In this document: piece after piece, positions 11,344 through 19,244 of the stretch | Layout: each line of letters opens with the position of its first letter | Position numbering within the stretch: the stretch's first letter is position 1 | Assembly (NCBI GenBank): GCA_017848055.1 | Contig: JAGALZ010000044.1 | Span: forward strand, 1-47,042 | Reading direction: 5' to 3' | Length of the DNA stretch: 47,042 nt | From: Oscillospiraceae bacterium | GTDB taxonomy: Bacteria > Bacillota > Clostridia > Oscillospirales > Ruminococcaceae | The notes under the pieces: model-generated | The model's database searches: none | What the model was told of the DNA's origin: nothing | Seen by the model: the letters and a program-made list of their open reading frames with translations, nothing else | Made by a program: the position numbers and the translations under genes

Positions 11344-14300
11344 TTAGAAATCAACGTCAATTCCCTGAGAAAGATAGAAGGAATAGATAATCGAGCTTTT
11401 AATTGGCTTCTGAAGGATAAGCTCAAACGCCGCCTTGTAAAGATAGAGCTGAGGTGAGTAGCGTGAAACAAGTTCATCAACCAATTCAACTCGGTCAGTC
11501 TTGTAGTCGACAAGAACGTAAGCGTCGCCCTCTTTGAAAATGCAGTCAGCAATACCCTGAATCATTCCCTCAGATGTAACGATGTCGCCGAACATACTCT
11601 CGTCCAAGAAAAGGTCGGATAGCTTTAGCATAAATTGCTTTTCTCTGAGAATTTCAGAAGATGCCATGACTCTTTTGCCAAAGCTTCCGCTAAAGAATTT
11701 CTTTATTGCATCAATGTATATTCCTTTGCACTCGTTTTCGGTGAAGTGTCCGTCAGCCACAAGCCTTAAAAGTTCAGCATCTACACTTTCTGATGCCTTT
11801 TCAAAATTGCAAAGTTCCATAAATCTGTGAGTAAGCGTGCCCTTCTTTGCAGCTGAGAAATCATCAAGCTCGTGAGAAAGCTTCGGCACCTGCGGGAAGA
11901 ATGTAGTCCTCTGGTCAACACCGTGCACAACCTCTGATACCGATATCTTGGTGTAGCCCTTCTGAGAAATAATCGGTTGCCTTGATAGAAGCTTTTGAAT
12001 TTGCTCAGCCCTTTCTTTGTCAGCCTGCGAATCCTGTGCCTTTCGGATAGGCGGTAAAAACTTCGCACTGTCAGTATCCGCAATTTCAACAGAACAGTTG
12101 CCGTGCGGCTTGAGTATAGGATTGCTGCATCCAATCTCTTCAAGAAGCTTGTCGCCTTGCTGGTGGAATGCCATCGCACACAGTATCCAGTCAAGCATAC
12201 AGCCCGCCATCGCCGCTGTGTTTTCGTTGATGCTCTGATTTACAGCAACCGATGAAAGCATAGATTTTAGCTTAACTGTGTTGTGCTCCGTTGCAGTCTT
12301 AGGAACCATTACGAAAAGCTGTTCCTTCGCTCTGGTCATTGCAACGTATAAAAGTCTGAGTTCTTCACTCAGCGCAGTAAAGTGCATTTTTCTTGATATC
12401 GCAAGGTGTGCACTGCTTTGGTACTGTACAAGTCGTTCATTGTCGGTAAGCTTCAAGCCGATTCCCATCTGAGAATCAAGCAAAAGCTTTTCGGAGCTGT
12501 CTTCCTTGAAGCCCTTTTTCAGGTTGCACAAGAAAACAAAAGGGAATTCCAGACCCTTGGATTTATGCATAGTCATTACATTAACAGCGTTTGCCTTCTC
12601 AGTTACAACCGATGCCTGCGAAAAATCCTTGTCCGTTTCAATTACATTGTCAAAATACCTTAGAAATCCCGTTAATCCGCCGGATGAATTGTTGTCATAC
12701 TGCTTTGCAAAATCAAGCAGAAGTCTGAGGTTTGCCTGGCTCTGAAGTGCACTTGTGAATGTGCTGGAAAGAACGTAAAAATCAGTTTCTGCATATAGCT
12801 GTCTGATAAGCTGTTCAATCGGCATAGTAGAAGCATAGTACCTCAGAAGCTTTATCATATCAACCGTTCTTCTGCACTTGTCAATAACAGATTCATCAAG
12901 GCTGTACTCAAACTTTGAAGCCTCGAGAATCAGCTGATAAAGCTTGTTTTCCCATTTTGAAACAGCCTTCAGAACCGCAATCTCGTCATCTGTAAACATA
13001 AACAGAGGTGAGAGCATAACCGAAAGCATAGCCATATCGTTCATCGGATTGTCGATGACTTTGAGAAGATTTACAATAAGTGCAATCTCTCTCGATTTTA
13101 AATAGCCGTTTATTTCAGAGCATGAAATATGCAGACCGAGTGCTTCGAATGCACCCGAATATAAGAAGTTCTGACCCTTGCCACGTGACAGAATGCAGAA
13201 ATCGGAAGGAATGCAGGGACGGTATTTTCCGCCGTCGTAAACCTGTACACCTTCATCAAGCATACTGCGGATTTTCTTTGCAACTGCAATGTGCTCAGCG
13301 TCTTCAAATATGAGAAGCTTTGTCGGAGTATCTTCTTCGTCGTAAAGCTCGCCGTATTGCAACAGCTCACCGCCGCTGTAGCTGACTTCTCCGATTTGCG
13401 GTGACATAAGAAGTGAGAAAATAAAGTTCGAAAACTCCAAAACCTCTTTTCGGCTGCGGTAGTTGTTTTCAAGGATTACTTCTCTTAGCTTTTCTGCATT
13501 CTCATCCTTGTTTGCACTCTGCCTTGCACTGAGGAAAAGTCGCGGATTTGACTGTCTGAAGCCATAAATCGCCTGCTTTACATCTCCTACAATGAACATA
13601 TTTTTTCCTGGGATTGATATGTCATCCGTGTCAGAAATTGCCTTGAAAATGAGGTCTTGCAGGTTGTTTGTGTCCTGGTATTCGTCAATGAGAATTGCCG
13701 CATATTCGCCGCTTTTTACTATTTCTTCGCAAAGCTCCGTCCTTGAAATAACACCATTGTTGTTTTCAAGCAAAAGCTCAACGGTAAGAAGCTCAACGTC
13801 CGCAAAGTCAACACCGCCACGCCTTAGCTTTTCATCCCAGACAAGCTCAGATATACGCTTCACAATTGAATACAGAAGCTCTGTGATGTCAGCACAAAGC
13901 TCATTTTGCTCTATGTGCTTTTTTCTTGTTGTGCAGACAATGGATGCTACATTATCATTATAAAGTGACTTGTATTCGTCTTTGTAATTTGCAATTGCCT
14001 CAATGTATGCGGTGTCTGCTGTTATCTGTGCCTCGTTGTTATAAAGCTTCAGCTCAGATGCTTTAAGCTTTCTTTTGGTTGTCGGGATAGAAAAGGATAG
14101 TATACGTGAAACCGCCTTGTCCCACTGCCCGTTGCGAAGCTCATCTGAAACTGCATTAAGATTTGCAATGTCACCGTAGAGAGTTTCGTCAACACCGTGG
14201 GTGTGCTCCATTCGCTGAGCAATAATAAGCGCCTTTTCAAGAGGAATTTTTGCTCTCGAAAGCAGGTCAAGAGCGATTTTGGATATGTATTCTAAGTCGC

Positions 14301-14919
14301 TGTCGGTTTTGCTTTCATCTCTCAGCTGAGAGATGCTCTTTTGCATATAGTCATCAGAGAAGGGGATGCTTCTCAAAAAATGATAAAGCTTCAGACAGCA
14401 AAGGATTATGTCAGAATCCTTCGAGCAAAGCATCCCGATAAGCGACTTCATTCCGTCAGGCTCATTTTGATAGAATTCGTCAATTGCCTTCTCGCACGCT
14501 TCACGCTCTATGATTGCAACATCATTTTCCTCGAGTATTGTAAGGTTGCTCTGAAGTCCAAGACGATGGCAGTTGTTTCTGACAAATTCAAGTGAGAAGG
14601 CATTTATCGTCATGATTTTCGCCATCTGTAGTCTGCTTTGCTGTTTTGCAAGCCATTCGCTGTCAGGATTTTCGCTTATTTTTTCTGAGAGCGCCTGAGT
14701 CAGCTTGTCACGGAGCTGTGCAACTGCTGCGTTTGTGAAGGTAACAGCCAGCAGTCTGTCTGCAGGAATGCCGTTTTGTTCGTCGGAAAGCTGTCTTATT
14801 GTTCTCTCAACAAGCACAGCAGTCTTGCCGCTTCCTGCCGCTGCAGATACAACAACGCCCTTCTGGCTTTCCTCAATTGCCGCAAGCTGCCCGGGATTCC
14901 AGTTTGTCTTATCAGCCAT
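11344..14919 (-). CDS. addA: ATP-dependent helicase/nuclease AddAB, subunit A
   Basis: AddA is the 3'-5' translocating UvrD-like helicase and one of two nucleases of the AddAB complex, which processes double-strand breaks for RecA. The 1191-residue protein starts at ATG 14919. Near the N-terminus are a Q-motif-like NWNPGQLAAI and a Walker A SAAAGSGKT at about 25-33, with the Walker B-type LIDEYQDTNNLQ and helicase segments GDVKQAIYGFRQSNPR and VMTMHKSKGLEFPFVF further on. The C-terminal RecB-type nuclease shows GIADCIFKEG followed by VLVDYKTD, with the catalytic Asp and Lys. The length is normal. Its start codon lies inside the last codons of addB (8-nt overlap), so translation is coupled. 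It probably depends on the promoter upstream of addB. Confidence 0.96.
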   Translation of the reverse strand: MADKTNWNPGQLAAIEESQKGVVVSAAAGSGKTAVLVERTIRQLSDEQNGIPADRLLAVTFTNAAVAQLRDKLTQALSEKISENPDSEWLAKQQSRLQMAKIMTINAFSLEFVRNNCHRLGLQSNLTILEENDVAIIEREACEKAIDEFYQNEPDGMKSLIGMLCSKDSDIILCCLKLYHFLRSIPFSDDYMQKSISQLRDESKTDSDLEYISKIALDLLSRAKIPLEKALIIAQRMEHTHGVDETLYGDIANLNAVSDELRNGQWDKAVSRILSFSIPTTKRKLKASELKLYNNEAQITADTAYIEAIANYKDEYKSLYNDNVASIVCTTRKKHIEQNELCADITELLYSIVKRISELVWDEKLRRGGVDFADVELLTVELLLENNNGVISRTELCEEIVKSGEYAAILIDEYQDTNNLQDLIFKAISDTDDISIPGKNMFIVGDVKQAIYGFRQSNPRLFLSARQSANKDENAEKLREVILENNYRSRKEVLEFSNFIFSLLMSPQIGEVSYSGGELLQYGELYDEEDTPTKLLIFEDAEHIAVAKKIRSMLDEGVQVYDGGKYRPCIPSDFCILSRGKGQNFLYSGAFEALGLHISCSEINGYLKSREIALIVNLLKVIDNPMNDMAMLSVMLSPLFMFTDDEIAVLKAVSKWENKLYQLILEASKFEYSLDESVIDKCRRTVDMIKLLRYYASTMPIEQLIRQLYAETDFYVLSSTFTSALQSQANLRLLLDFAKQYDNNSSGGLTGFLRYFDNVIETDKDFSQASVVTEKANAVNVMTMHKSKGLEFPFVFLCNLKKGFKEDSSEKLLLDSQMGIGLKLTDNERLVQYQSSAHLAISRKMHFTALSEELRLLYVAMTRAKEQLFVMVPKTATEHNTVKLKSMLSSVAVNQSINENTAAMAGCMLDWILCAMAFHQQGDKLLEEIGCSNPILKPHGNCSVEIADTDSAKFLPPIRKAQDSQADKERAEQIQKLLSRQPIISQKGYTKISVSEVVHGVDQRTTFFPQVPKLSHELDDFSAAKKGTLTHRFMELCNFEKASESVDAELLRLVADGHFTENECKGIYIDAIKKFFSGSFGKRVMASSEILREKQFMLKLSDLFLDESMFGDIVTSEGMIQGIADCIFKEGDAYVLVDYKTDRVELVDELVSRYSPQLYLYKAAFELILQKPIKSSIIYSFYLSQGIDVDF

Positions 14920-17900
14920 TACCCTTAGCCCCCTCTCTTATAATTGAAAATAATGTATCTTCATCATCTGATGTAATCTGAACAGCGTCCTCTCTGTTGG
15001 CAAAGCCGCAAACAGCCGAATAATCGCAGTATTTGCATGTATCAAAAGTGGGGCTGGTTTTCGGCATCGCCTCAATTTTTCCGTCGGAAAGATTATCTGC
15101 CATTGTAATAATAGTGTCTTTAGTGAATTGGCAAAGCCTGCCAAGCTCGTCAATTGAGAGTGCGTTGTTTTCGGAAATCGGATTTATGGAGCCGTAAGGC
15201 TGCTTTTTGTCGCCCTTCTTTATCGAGATAGGCGAGAAGCGTCCCGTGAAATTCTTGTCCATATTTGAGGCGACTCTGATTTCATTTAAAACAACACCGT
15301 TGCGCTTGTATGCCTTGTTCTTTTTGTCCGTAATCTTTTCCTGAAGCTTGCCGGACTTTTCGTACTCAGCAAGCTGTTTTGCCGACAAAAGCGAAATGTT
15401 TTCGTATGCGTTCATGTAGATAATGCCCGCAGGAATCAGCTTTTCGCCCTTGTTCAAAGCGTTGACAGTTGAGGTTATCGCAAGCAGATATATAAGCATC
15501 TGCTGATTTATTCCGTTGTAAATATCCTGATATTTAAAGCTCTTTGAGCCGGTCTTGTAGTCGATGATTCGGACATAGCACTTGTCCTCGATTCTGAGAA
15601 AATCAACTCTGTCGATAAATCCACGCAGATTTATTTCCTTGCCGTCAGATGAAAACAGCGGCATAATCGACCTGCCCGTGTCATCGGTCAGCGAAAATTC
15701 AAAAGCCTCAGGCACGAAATCTGTGTTGCAAAGCTCGTCACGCACATTAGTCACGACCTTGGTAATGCTCTCTTTAAGTCGCTCAAGGTGACTTGCGAAA
15801 GAAGCATTTTTTCCAAAGTCGCCGCCCATAGATTCCTCAATATACTTATCAGCCGCAACCGACACAGCGTTTTTGATTTCATCATCCGACATACTTGTGA
15901 AATCGCTGTTGTAGCATTCAACACCGTTTTCAATTGTGCTCATTATAGTTTCCAGACAATGATGAGTTATCGAGCCTTCGTTGAGTCTGTTAAGCTCAAT
16001 TTTCGATGGCGGCGATATCTTAAGCCCGTATTTGCAGAAATACGAGAAAGGACAGCGATGATATGTGTCCATTTTTGTAGCTGAGAGGGAAAGAGGATTT
16101 TGCCAGAAAAGCTTTTGTGCGGTGTCGGCAGAAATTGCGTGTTCGGTTCGGTTAAGGATTCTGTCGATTGACGCAAACTTCTCTGTGTATTCCTCAGAAG
16201 ATAGGCAAAGTGCAATCCTCAGAGTCTGTGCAAGATGCGGGTCTGTAGAGCAAAGCTCGGAGTATTTGTAAAATGCCGACTTTTGATTTGCACAGAAAAA
16301 TTCAATCGGCATATCCTTTGCGTTTATGCAAATGTTTCCTCTGAACATTGCTTCTATCTGAGAAATGATAGGTGACGGCCTTAAATGCTCGCCCTTTTCG
16401 TTTGCCGACGGATAGCAGATATAAAGACGCTCGGATGCAACCGTCAGAGCACTGTAGCAGGTGAAGCGTTCCGACTGAATTGACGTTTCAAGACGTTTTT
16501 CCATGGAGATGTCCTTTTGCTCTAAGGCAGCCTTTTCTCTGTCCGTGAAAAGCCCCTGCGACTTTACCGTTTTAGGGAAGCTGCCGTCGTTTGCATCTAA
16601 AATAAACGCAACTTTTATGCCCGACACTCTCGTGTGCTGAGCACTCGCCGCAATTACAGCGTCAAGCTTCTGAGGTGGACTTGACACCTGCATCTGCGAA
16701 AGCATCGCCGATAACAGCTCGCAGTACTCTGAAAGCGTCATTTCAACATCACCAAGAACCTCATAAACCGAGGTGATAGCCGAGAGGAACATCGTCCATA
16801 TCTGCTTAAAGACTCTGGTTGTTTCAAGTGCGTTTTCCTCGCTTGCAGAAGAGATAAGCATTTCAGAGAATGTCTTGTCCGAGATTCGTACCGAGCGTAA
16901 AAACTCATTGAGTGCCAATGAAACAGAGCTTGCAGTGGAATTTTCCGAAGCCGATTTTAAAGCAACAAGCGGCTCTACAACACGTTTTCTTATGGAGTTT
17001 ACCTTTTCAAGCTCCGAAGCTTTTAGCTTTTCGGTCGGCTTATCACTTGCCGTAAAGTCAGAAAGCCACATATCCCCGTCGATTGACCACTTGAAAGCAT
17101 ACTCCTCAATGAGATTTGCTTCCCATAGTTCAACGTCGGAAAGAGGCGATTTTATGTATGAAAGCAGAGTCTTTGTTGAAAAAGTTCTGCTTCTTATGCT
17201 GTCAAACACTGAGTTTATGAAAAGTACAGGGGAAGACTGCGAAACATTCTTGTGCATATCAATGAACAGCGGAACGTCAAATCTTGCCGCCATATCATCA
17301 AGAAGCGATGCCGAATCTTCAAGCGAGCGTGAAATGATGGCAATGTCAGAAAACTTGTATCCAGCGTTCCTTACAAGGTCACAAATCTGTGCAAAAACAA
17401 ATTCTGCCTGAGAGTAGCTGTCATCTGCTCTTACAATCTGCACACAGCCGTCAGCTTCTTCTTTGCTCAAATCAGACGAGAAAATACATTCGCTTATCCT
17501 TCTGATGCCGGAAGAAACAAATCCGTTTTCTGTCGATTTTATTTCTGAAACCTCATGACCGCAATCCAGGGCTAATCTTGCAAGCTTTGAAGCAGTAGCT
17601 ATTGTCACAGAGAATGGAGTAAGGTTAGAAGTTAGGTTTTTCCCCGAACCGATAGTTATCGAGATTGCAGCATCATTTACCTGCGAAAAAATAACCGAAA
17701 GCATACGAAGCTGGTCTTGTGAGAAGCTTGAAAAGCTGTCAATGTAAAAATCACAGCCGTCAAAGATTTTTTCATCTCTGATGATTTCAGTCGCAACAGA
17801 AACAGCCGAGCCCGAATCGAGAAGACCGTGCTCGGAAAGCTCTTGCTCATAAAGCCTGTAGAGCGAGGAGATATCAAAAAGCTTGTCCGAAATTGTGCCT

Positions 17901-18337
17901 TCAAGTGTTTCGCTTGCCGCAATAAGCTCCGCCGACGAAACGTTGCTCTGCCTTAGCTCTGAGAAGGTTTCGCCGATGCTCTTGAAGAATTGTGCTTTTG
18001 AAAGACTCTTTTTGTAGTACCTTGCATCACCCGACTGAGCAAATGCTTTGCAGGCACGGTGAAGCATAATCAGCCTTGAGTTCTCGTCGCAAAAACGCTT
18101 GCCCTTGCTGCCGTGCGACTCAATGAGCTTTTTGCATAGTCTGTCAGGGCCTACGATAGTTACTTTGTTGAAATCAAGCGGGCCTAAAATGTCATATATT
18201 TTCTTGTCGTATAAAAGTGAAAACTGGTCAGGAATGAGTATGTATACCTGCCTGCCGCTGTCAATGCTTTTCTTTACAAGCTGTGAAAGCAGGACGGTTT
18301 TCTCACTTTTGTCAGTTCCCTTGATTATCCTGAGCAT
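14912..18337 (-). CDS. addB: ATP-dependent helicase/nuclease AddAB, subunit B
   Basis: AddB is the second nuclease and scaffold subunit of AddAB, 1141 residues here. It starts at ATG 18337, behind GGAGG. The C-terminal RecB-type nuclease has VRIIDYKTGSKSF with the catalytic Asp and Lys. The iron-sulfur cluster cysteines are visible: RCPFSYFC near residue 762 and CKYCDYSAVC at 1101-1110, matching the C...CxxCxxxxxC pattern of AddB. The N-terminal ATP site is degenerate: at about residues 7-14 the Walker A reads GTDKSEKT, with Glu where a glycine normally precedes the Lys. AddB helicase activity is dispensable in the family, but the ATP site is usually kept. The gene is first in the addB-addA operon. 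Confidence 0.95.
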   Translation of the reverse strand: MLRIIKGTDKSEKTVLLSQLVKKSIDSGRQVYILIPDQFSLLYDKKIYDILGPLDFNKVTIVGPDRLCKKLIESHGSKGKRFCDENSRLIMLHRACKAFAQSGDARYYKKSLSKAQFFKSIGETFSELRQSNVSSAELIAASETLEGTISDKLFDISSLYRLYEQELSEHGLLDSGSAVSVATEIIRDEKIFDGCDFYIDSFSSFSQDQLRMLSVIFSQVNDAAISITIGSGKNLTSNLTPFSVTIATASKLARLALDCGHEVSEIKSTENGFVSSGIRRISECIFSSDLSKEEADGCVQIVRADDSYSQAEFVFAQICDLVRNAGYKFSDIAIISRSLEDSASLLDDMAARFDVPLFIDMHKNVSQSSPVLFINSVFDSIRSRTFSTKTLLSYIKSPLSDVELWEANLIEEYAFKWSIDGDMWLSDFTASDKPTEKLKASELEKVNSIRKRVVEPLVALKSASENSTASSVSLALNEFLRSVRISDKTFSEMLISSASEENALETTRVFKQIWTMFLSAITSVYEVLGDVEMTLSEYCELLSAMLSQMQVSSPPQKLDAVIAASAQHTRVSGIKVAFILDANDGSFPKTVKSQGLFTDREKAALEQKDISMEKRLETSIQSERFTCYSALTVASERLYICYPSANEKGEHLRPSPIISQIEAMFRGNICINAKDMPIEFFCANQKSAFYKYSELCSTDPHLAQTLRIALCLSSEEYTEKFASIDRILNRTEHAISADTAQKLFWQNPLSLSATKMDTYHRCPFSYFCKYGLKISPPSKIELNRLNEGSITHHCLETIMSTIENGVECYNSDFTSMSDDEIKNAVSVAADKYIEESMGGDFGKNASFASHLERLKESITKVVTNVRDELCNTDFVPEAFEFSLTDDTGRSIMPLFSSDGKEINLRGFIDRVDFLRIEDKCYVRIIDYKTGSKSFKYQDIYNGINQQMLIYLLAITSTVNALNKGEKLIPAGIIYMNAYENISLLSAKQLAEYEKSGKLQEKITDKKNKAYKRNGVVLNEIRVASNMDKNFTGRFSPISIKKGDKKQPYGSINPISENNALSIDELGRLCQFTKDTIITMADNLSDGKIEAMPKTSPTFDTCKYCDYSAVCGFANREDAVQITSDDEDTLFSIIREGAKGNG

Positions 18338-18368
18338 GACTATACCTCCGTAGTTTTAAATCTACTTA

Positions 18369-18397
18369 ATTATACCATAAAATATGCCCGATAGCAA
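18369..18397 (-). promoter_or_regulatory. Promoter of addB-addA
   Basis: Read on the minus strand, TTGCTA (18397-18392), a 17-nt spacer and TATAAT (18374-18369) make a sigma-A promoter. A TGG directly before TATAAT gives an extended -10. Confidence 0.75.
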
Positions 18398-18422
18398 GTG
18401 AACATTGTACTAAAAAATGTAC

Positions 18423-18641
18423 TTAAAAAATATCTCCCAGCCATTCGATGAACCAGATTCCGAAACTGCATTCGTCTGAGCTTATGATTTCAACACATGC
18501 AGCTTTTTCTTCCGATTGTTCAAGTGCAGGTGAGGGGATGAACCCCGGGAGAAAGCATCCCTTAGCAGTCGGGAATGAAAATAATCCGCTCAGCATAAGC
18601 GAAACTGCTACTGATAATGATAATACAAACTGTTTTGTCAT
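18423..18641 (-). CDS. Small secreted hypothetical protein (72 residues)
   Basis: I do not recognise a family. The chosen start is ATG 18641, with AGAAAGGAC as ribosome binding site; a longer in-frame start at 18680 has none. The product opens with a plausible signal peptide (MTKQFVLSLSVAVSLMLSGL), then a short segment with three cysteines and two prolines, an acidic middle (EQSEEKAAC) and an aromatic, hydrophobic end (FGIWFIEWLGDIF). It lies just downstream of the flavin reductase gene. A terminator-like hairpin lies between them, and its 3' arm contains this gene's ribosome binding site. It could be a secreted peptide or a chance ORF; only the signal peptide and the Shine-Dalgarno sequence support it. 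Confidence 0.45.
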   Translation of the reverse strand: MTKQFVLSLSVAVSLMLSGLFSFPTAKGCFLPGFIPSPALEQSEEKAACVEIISSDECSFGIWFIEWLGDIF

Positions 18642-18643
18642 AT

Positions 18644-18694
18644 AAAAAACGTCCTTTCTGTTTTGTGCTGATGAAAGCATTGGCAGAAAGGACG
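18644..18694 (-). terminator. Hairpin with U-run after the flavin reductase gene, enclosing the next gene's ribosome binding site
   Basis: On the minus strand CGTCCTTTCTG (18694-18684) pairs with CAGAAAGGACG (18660-18650), 11 bp, followed by TTTTTT (18649-18644) and then, after AT, the ATG at 18641. It reads as an intrinsic terminator, but the 3' arm also holds AAAGGAC, the Shine-Dalgarno of the small secreted protein. Confidence 0.7.
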
Positions 18695-18707
18695 ACGTTT
18701 ATTCAGT

Positions 18708-19211
18708 TTACTTTTTGTAAGCCTTAACGATTTCGCCGACGTAAGCGTAGTGAAAATCACCGCTTGCGTAGTTTGCGTCGCAAAGTGACTTGTCGATAAA
18801 GCTGTCTTTGGTAATCTGCTGGCAGAAAAGCTTCTTGCAGATAAGTACGGTTTCAGCCTCTTCAAATGTCGGAACACCGTCTATGAAAACAGGTGTAAGA
18901 CCAGCCTGCGCTACCTTGTCTTCTACATTGTAGCCGCTGTTTGCACCACAGTAACGAAGTGCCGCTCTTTGCTCCTCAGGCAGGAAGGAGAGCGAGAAGT
19001 ATTCCTCCTTGTCCATAAGAACCTTTGTGTATCTCTGAGGACGGATTACGGTAACGGCTGTGTTCTTGTTCCACATAACGCCCATAAATCCCCAGGATGC
19101 GGTCATTGTATTTATCTTTTCTTCGTTTCCTGCGGTTACTAAAAACCACTGCTTGCCGATAGCCTCAAACGGATTGAAGCTCTCCTTTGTAATATCAATT
19201 TCATTAAACAT
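18708..19211 (-). CDS. Flavin reductase-like FMN-binding split-barrel protein
   Basis: This 167-residue protein resembles the flavin reductase domain family (FMN-binding split barrel). The segment INTMTASWGFMGVMWNKNTAVTVIRPQRYT matches the region that binds the flavin phosphate and isoalloxazine. LSFLPEEQRAALRYCGANSGYNVEDK is the typical following segment with a conserved Gly/Ser. Such proteins reduce or carry flavin in the cytoplasm, but the physiological substrate of these small clostridial members is not known. The start at ATG 19211 has AGGAGGAAT upstream. The gene begins 33 nt after the pcrA stop and is probably cotranscribed with it, though no functional link to the helicase is evident. 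Confidence 0.85.
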   Translation of the reverse strand: MFNEIDITKESFNPFEAIGKQWFLVTAGNEEKINTMTASWGFMGVMWNKNTAVTVIRPQRYTKVLMDKEEYFSLSFLPEEQRAALRYCGANSGYNVEDKVAQAGLTPVFIDGVPTFEEAETVLICKKLFCQQITKDSFIDKSLCDANYASGDFHYAYVGEIVKAYKK

Positions 19212-19244
19212 AATTCATTCCTCCTAAGCTTATGTATATGCAAA

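Noticed and set aside
16773..17411. 212-codon plus-strand frame inside addB
   Set aside because: Antisense to the well-supported addB frame; no ribosome binding site and no protein features.
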